From NCBI GenBank assembly GCA_034439975.1, contig JAWXBK010000020.1, forward strand, positions 12,485 to 76,484: 64,000 bases of DNA, in the 5' to 3' direction. This stretch comes from JAWXBK01 sp034439975. GTDB lineage: Bacteria > Pseudomonadota > Alphaproteobacteria > Dongiales > Dongiaceae. Numbering within the stretch: the first letter of the stretch is position 1; every line of letters begins with the position of its first letter. Both the position numbers and the translations under genes were made by a program. This document shows positions 62,461 to 64,000 of the stretch, one piece after another. The notes beneath the pieces are model-generated. The model saw nothing but the letters and a program-made list of their open reading frames with translations, ran no database searches and was not told the DNA's origin.

Positions 62461-63645
62461 CTATTCGGCTGCGGCGAAACGCAGAAGCGGCGCCCCGTCC
62501 GCCGCATCGAAATAGAGCAACCCGCCCTCGAGCCGCCAGGCTTGCGCCCGCGTCAACGCATCGAGGAAACGCAGTTCCTGATCCGTGATCGGATCGGCGC
62601 AGGCCATCTTCGTGGATGCAAGCGGCCCGATCTTCACGACGCCCTCGCCGAGTTCGGCATTGCCGCTGAAGCGATTGCAGCCGGCGTGACCGCTCAGAGT
62701 CCCGAGCGGATTGAACTGTATCGAAACATCGGTGCCTTCGATCGGGCCGATGCCCTCGATGTCCGCGACTACCCAGCTCGCCTCATAGACCGCCGTCGGA
62801 TCGGTGGCGAGGCGGCCGCCCTCGATAGGCTCCGATGCCGCGTAGTGCAGCCACCCGACCAGCGCGCCCTCGCCGTCTATGACCTGCTCGAGCCGGCCGC
62901 TGTCGATCGCCGGCGGCTGATCCCGCACCGGATGGAAAGCCGGATCGCCCTCGCCGGGCATCGCGTCACCTGCGCGATCGAACATGTCGATCTTTCCACC
63001 GTCCATCGAAGCGATGCAGTCATGCGCAGCACCTTCCTCGTCGATCGCGCGTACGCCGGCCATGCCATGATTCATCGGCCAGGCCGCAACGACACGATCA
63101 ATGACGACCGGCGCATCGAAGAGACAGCGCTGCAGGGCGGGCAACAGATCGGGCAGATAGCGACTCCAGTCGGTTTCCGGCTTTACCGCTGGCATATCGT
63201 CCGACGCTGCTTCGGCCGCGGCCTCTTGCGGCGGCAGCCCGACGCGGCAGCAACCAGCCAGCGCCGGCTCCTGCGGCAATGACAGCAGCACACGATGATC
63301 GAATGCGTCGCCCTCATCGCCGGCCATGCTGTCGATACATTGTTCGGCGCGCATCGTTGCCACCAGCACGTCGCTCGCATCGTCGATCGCACTGCCGCGC
63401 CACACCAGCCAACCGGGATCGAGCCAGTCGAGCACGACCAGCGCGCCGGAATAGGTTCTTTCGACCGGTTCGGAATCGCCGGGACGGGTCAGCAGGGCCG
63501 AACCCTGCGCCGCTTCGAGGCGCCAGAACGGCTCATTGCCGGAACAGACGATGCGACCCGCATCCTCATCTGCGGCGACCACGCTCGCACCCGCAAAAGC
63601 CAGCAGCAGTAACGCAAGAGAGTAACTGCACAGCAACCGGTTCAT
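62461..63645 (-). CDS. Exported META-domain protein
   Basis: A 394-residue protein with a signal peptide (LALLLLAFAGASVVA). The C-terminal hundred residues (WVVADIEGIGPIEGTDVSIQF, LSGHAGCNRFSGNAE, LASTKMACADP) are a META (HslJ-like) domain. The N-terminal part (IVCSGNEPFWRLE) resembles the COG3650-type region often joined to META domains; the middle carries several Cys. Function is unknown; related proteins are linked to heat or antibiotic stress. GGAG lies eight bases before ATG 63645. It ends ten bases from the convergent cupin gene. Confidence 0.78.
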   Translation of the reverse strand: MNRLLCSYSLALLLLAFAGASVVAADEDAGRIVCSGNEPFWRLEAAQGSALLTRPGDSEPVERTYSGALVVLDWLDPGWLVWRGSAIDDASDVLVATMRAEQCIDSMAGDEGDAFDHRVLLSLPQEPALAGCCRVGLPPQEAAAEAASDDMPAVKPETDWSRYLPDLLPALQRCLFDAPVVIDRVVAAWPMNHGMAGVRAIDEEGAAHDCIASMDGGKIDMFDRAGDAMPGEGDPAFHPVRDQPPAIDSGRLEQVIDGEGALVGWLHYAASEPIEGGRLATDPTAVYEASWVVADIEGIGPIEGTDVSIQFNPLGTLSGHAGCNRFSGNAELGEGVVKIGPLASTKMACADPITDQELRFLDALTRAQAWRLEGGLLYFDAADGAPLLRFAAAE

Positions 63646-63702
63646 GATCGCGCTCCGAGATAGGCGCCGGCAGAGCCGAGGACGGGTCCGGCACGCACCC
63701 TG

Positions 63703-63725
63703 AGAAAAGGCGGCAGGACGCCGCC
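63703..63725 (-). terminator. Intrinsic terminator after the sulfotransferase gene
   Basis: On the minus strand GGCGGC pairs with GCCGCC around GTCCT and is followed by TTTTCT, 48 bases after the sulfotransferase stop. Confidence 0.78.
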
Positions 63726-63772
63726 CCTTGCGCAAGATTAACACCGAAACCCGCTTGCTGTTCCGCACACCA

Positions 63773-64000
63773 TCAATCGATCGGGTCCAGTGTCCGCAAA
63801 TAGCCCAGCAGATCAAATGTTTCGGCGTATCTTTCCGCGATCCGTTGCCGCTGATCGGGCGTCAGAAGCCTGGCCGTCGTCTGGTCGGGTTTGCGCGACT
63901 TGCTCTTCGCTCGCGGCAAGCGCCGGCTGATATCGACGCCGATTCGATCGGCGATCGACGCGAGATCCGCGTTGAGATTCTCATAGCGCAGGACCCGGTC
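63773..64000 (-). CDS. Sulfotransferase family protein (C-terminal end only)
   Basis: The last 75 codons of a gene entering from the right edge read VLRYENLNADLASIADRIG, then RAKSKSRK and TPDQRQRIAERYAETFDLLGY before the stop. This is the usual C-terminal pattern of family 2 sulfotransferases (substrate-binding Glu-Asn stretch, then a helix near the end). The catalytic 5' region is outside the window. It may decorate a surface glycan with sulfate, using PAPS. Confidence 0.7.
   Translation of the reverse strand, partial: DRVLRYENLNADLASIADRIGVDISRRLPRAKSKSRKPDQTTARLLTPDQRQRIAERYAETFDLLGYLRTLDPID

Overview
The window is a gene-dense, high-GC chromosome segment from an alphaproteobacterium. The evidence is the run rpmH-rnpA-yidD-yidC-engB-argB, the dnaX-ybaB-recR block with a small SRP RNA just upstream, the def-fmt-truA operon, and a membrane-anchored cytochrome c next to a HisN-type phosphatase. 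I cannot name a genus from sequence reading alone. No plasmid, phage, insertion sequence or CRISPR array was seen.

Layout. 1-8497: a surface-polysaccharide and lipid-linked-sugar cluster (family 2, 4 and 39 glycosyltransferases, a methyltransferase, a Wzx-type flippase and a PAP2-family membrane enzyme); its centre is visibly poorer in GC than the rest. 8849-16905: the most distinctive region. A plus-strand set (ASCH protein, aromatic amino acid lyase, second ASCH protein) runs tail-to-tail into a minus-strand polyamine/opine-type ABC importer, with a divergent LysR-type regulator beyond it. 17012-30089: mixed housekeeping and accessory genes (2OG-Fe(II) oxygenase, tRNA-Arg, lipoprotein, gpt, panBC, ion channel, gamma-glutamyltransferase, rlmI, AraC/MFS pair, orphan histidine kinase). 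30632-39916: ribosomal protein and membrane-insertion genes, a frameshifted engB, argB, a second gamma-glutamyltransferase, and dapD/dapE for lysine and peptidoglycan synthesis. 39984-44897: truA, fmt, def, rmuC and a Band 7/NfeD pair. 44946-52454: a DUF4139 protein, a hydantoinase/oxoprolinase pair and a class III adenylate cyclase. 52458-64000: recR, ybaB, dnaX, 4.5S RNA, terC, nudC, pheA, kdsB, a two-domain cytochrome c, hisN-like, a cupin, a META-domain protein and the end of a sulfotransferase gene.

How the parts relate. The lyase has the MIO-forming Ala-Ser-Gly triad but differs from textbook histidine ammonia-lyase at the residues that read the substrate, and no other hut gene is nearby. 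With a dedicated importer and regulator beside it, the locus is best read as uptake and deamination of an unidentified amino-acid-like compound; this is inference. The two gamma-glutamyltransferases and the oxoprolinase-like HyuAB pair could all serve gamma-glutamyl or 5-oxoproline salvage, but they sit apart and the link is weak. The cell-envelope genes (glycosyltransferases, kdsB, dapD/E, yidC) fit an ordinary Gram-negative envelope. All positions, motifs and repeats were read by eye; family names come from recall, not from searches.
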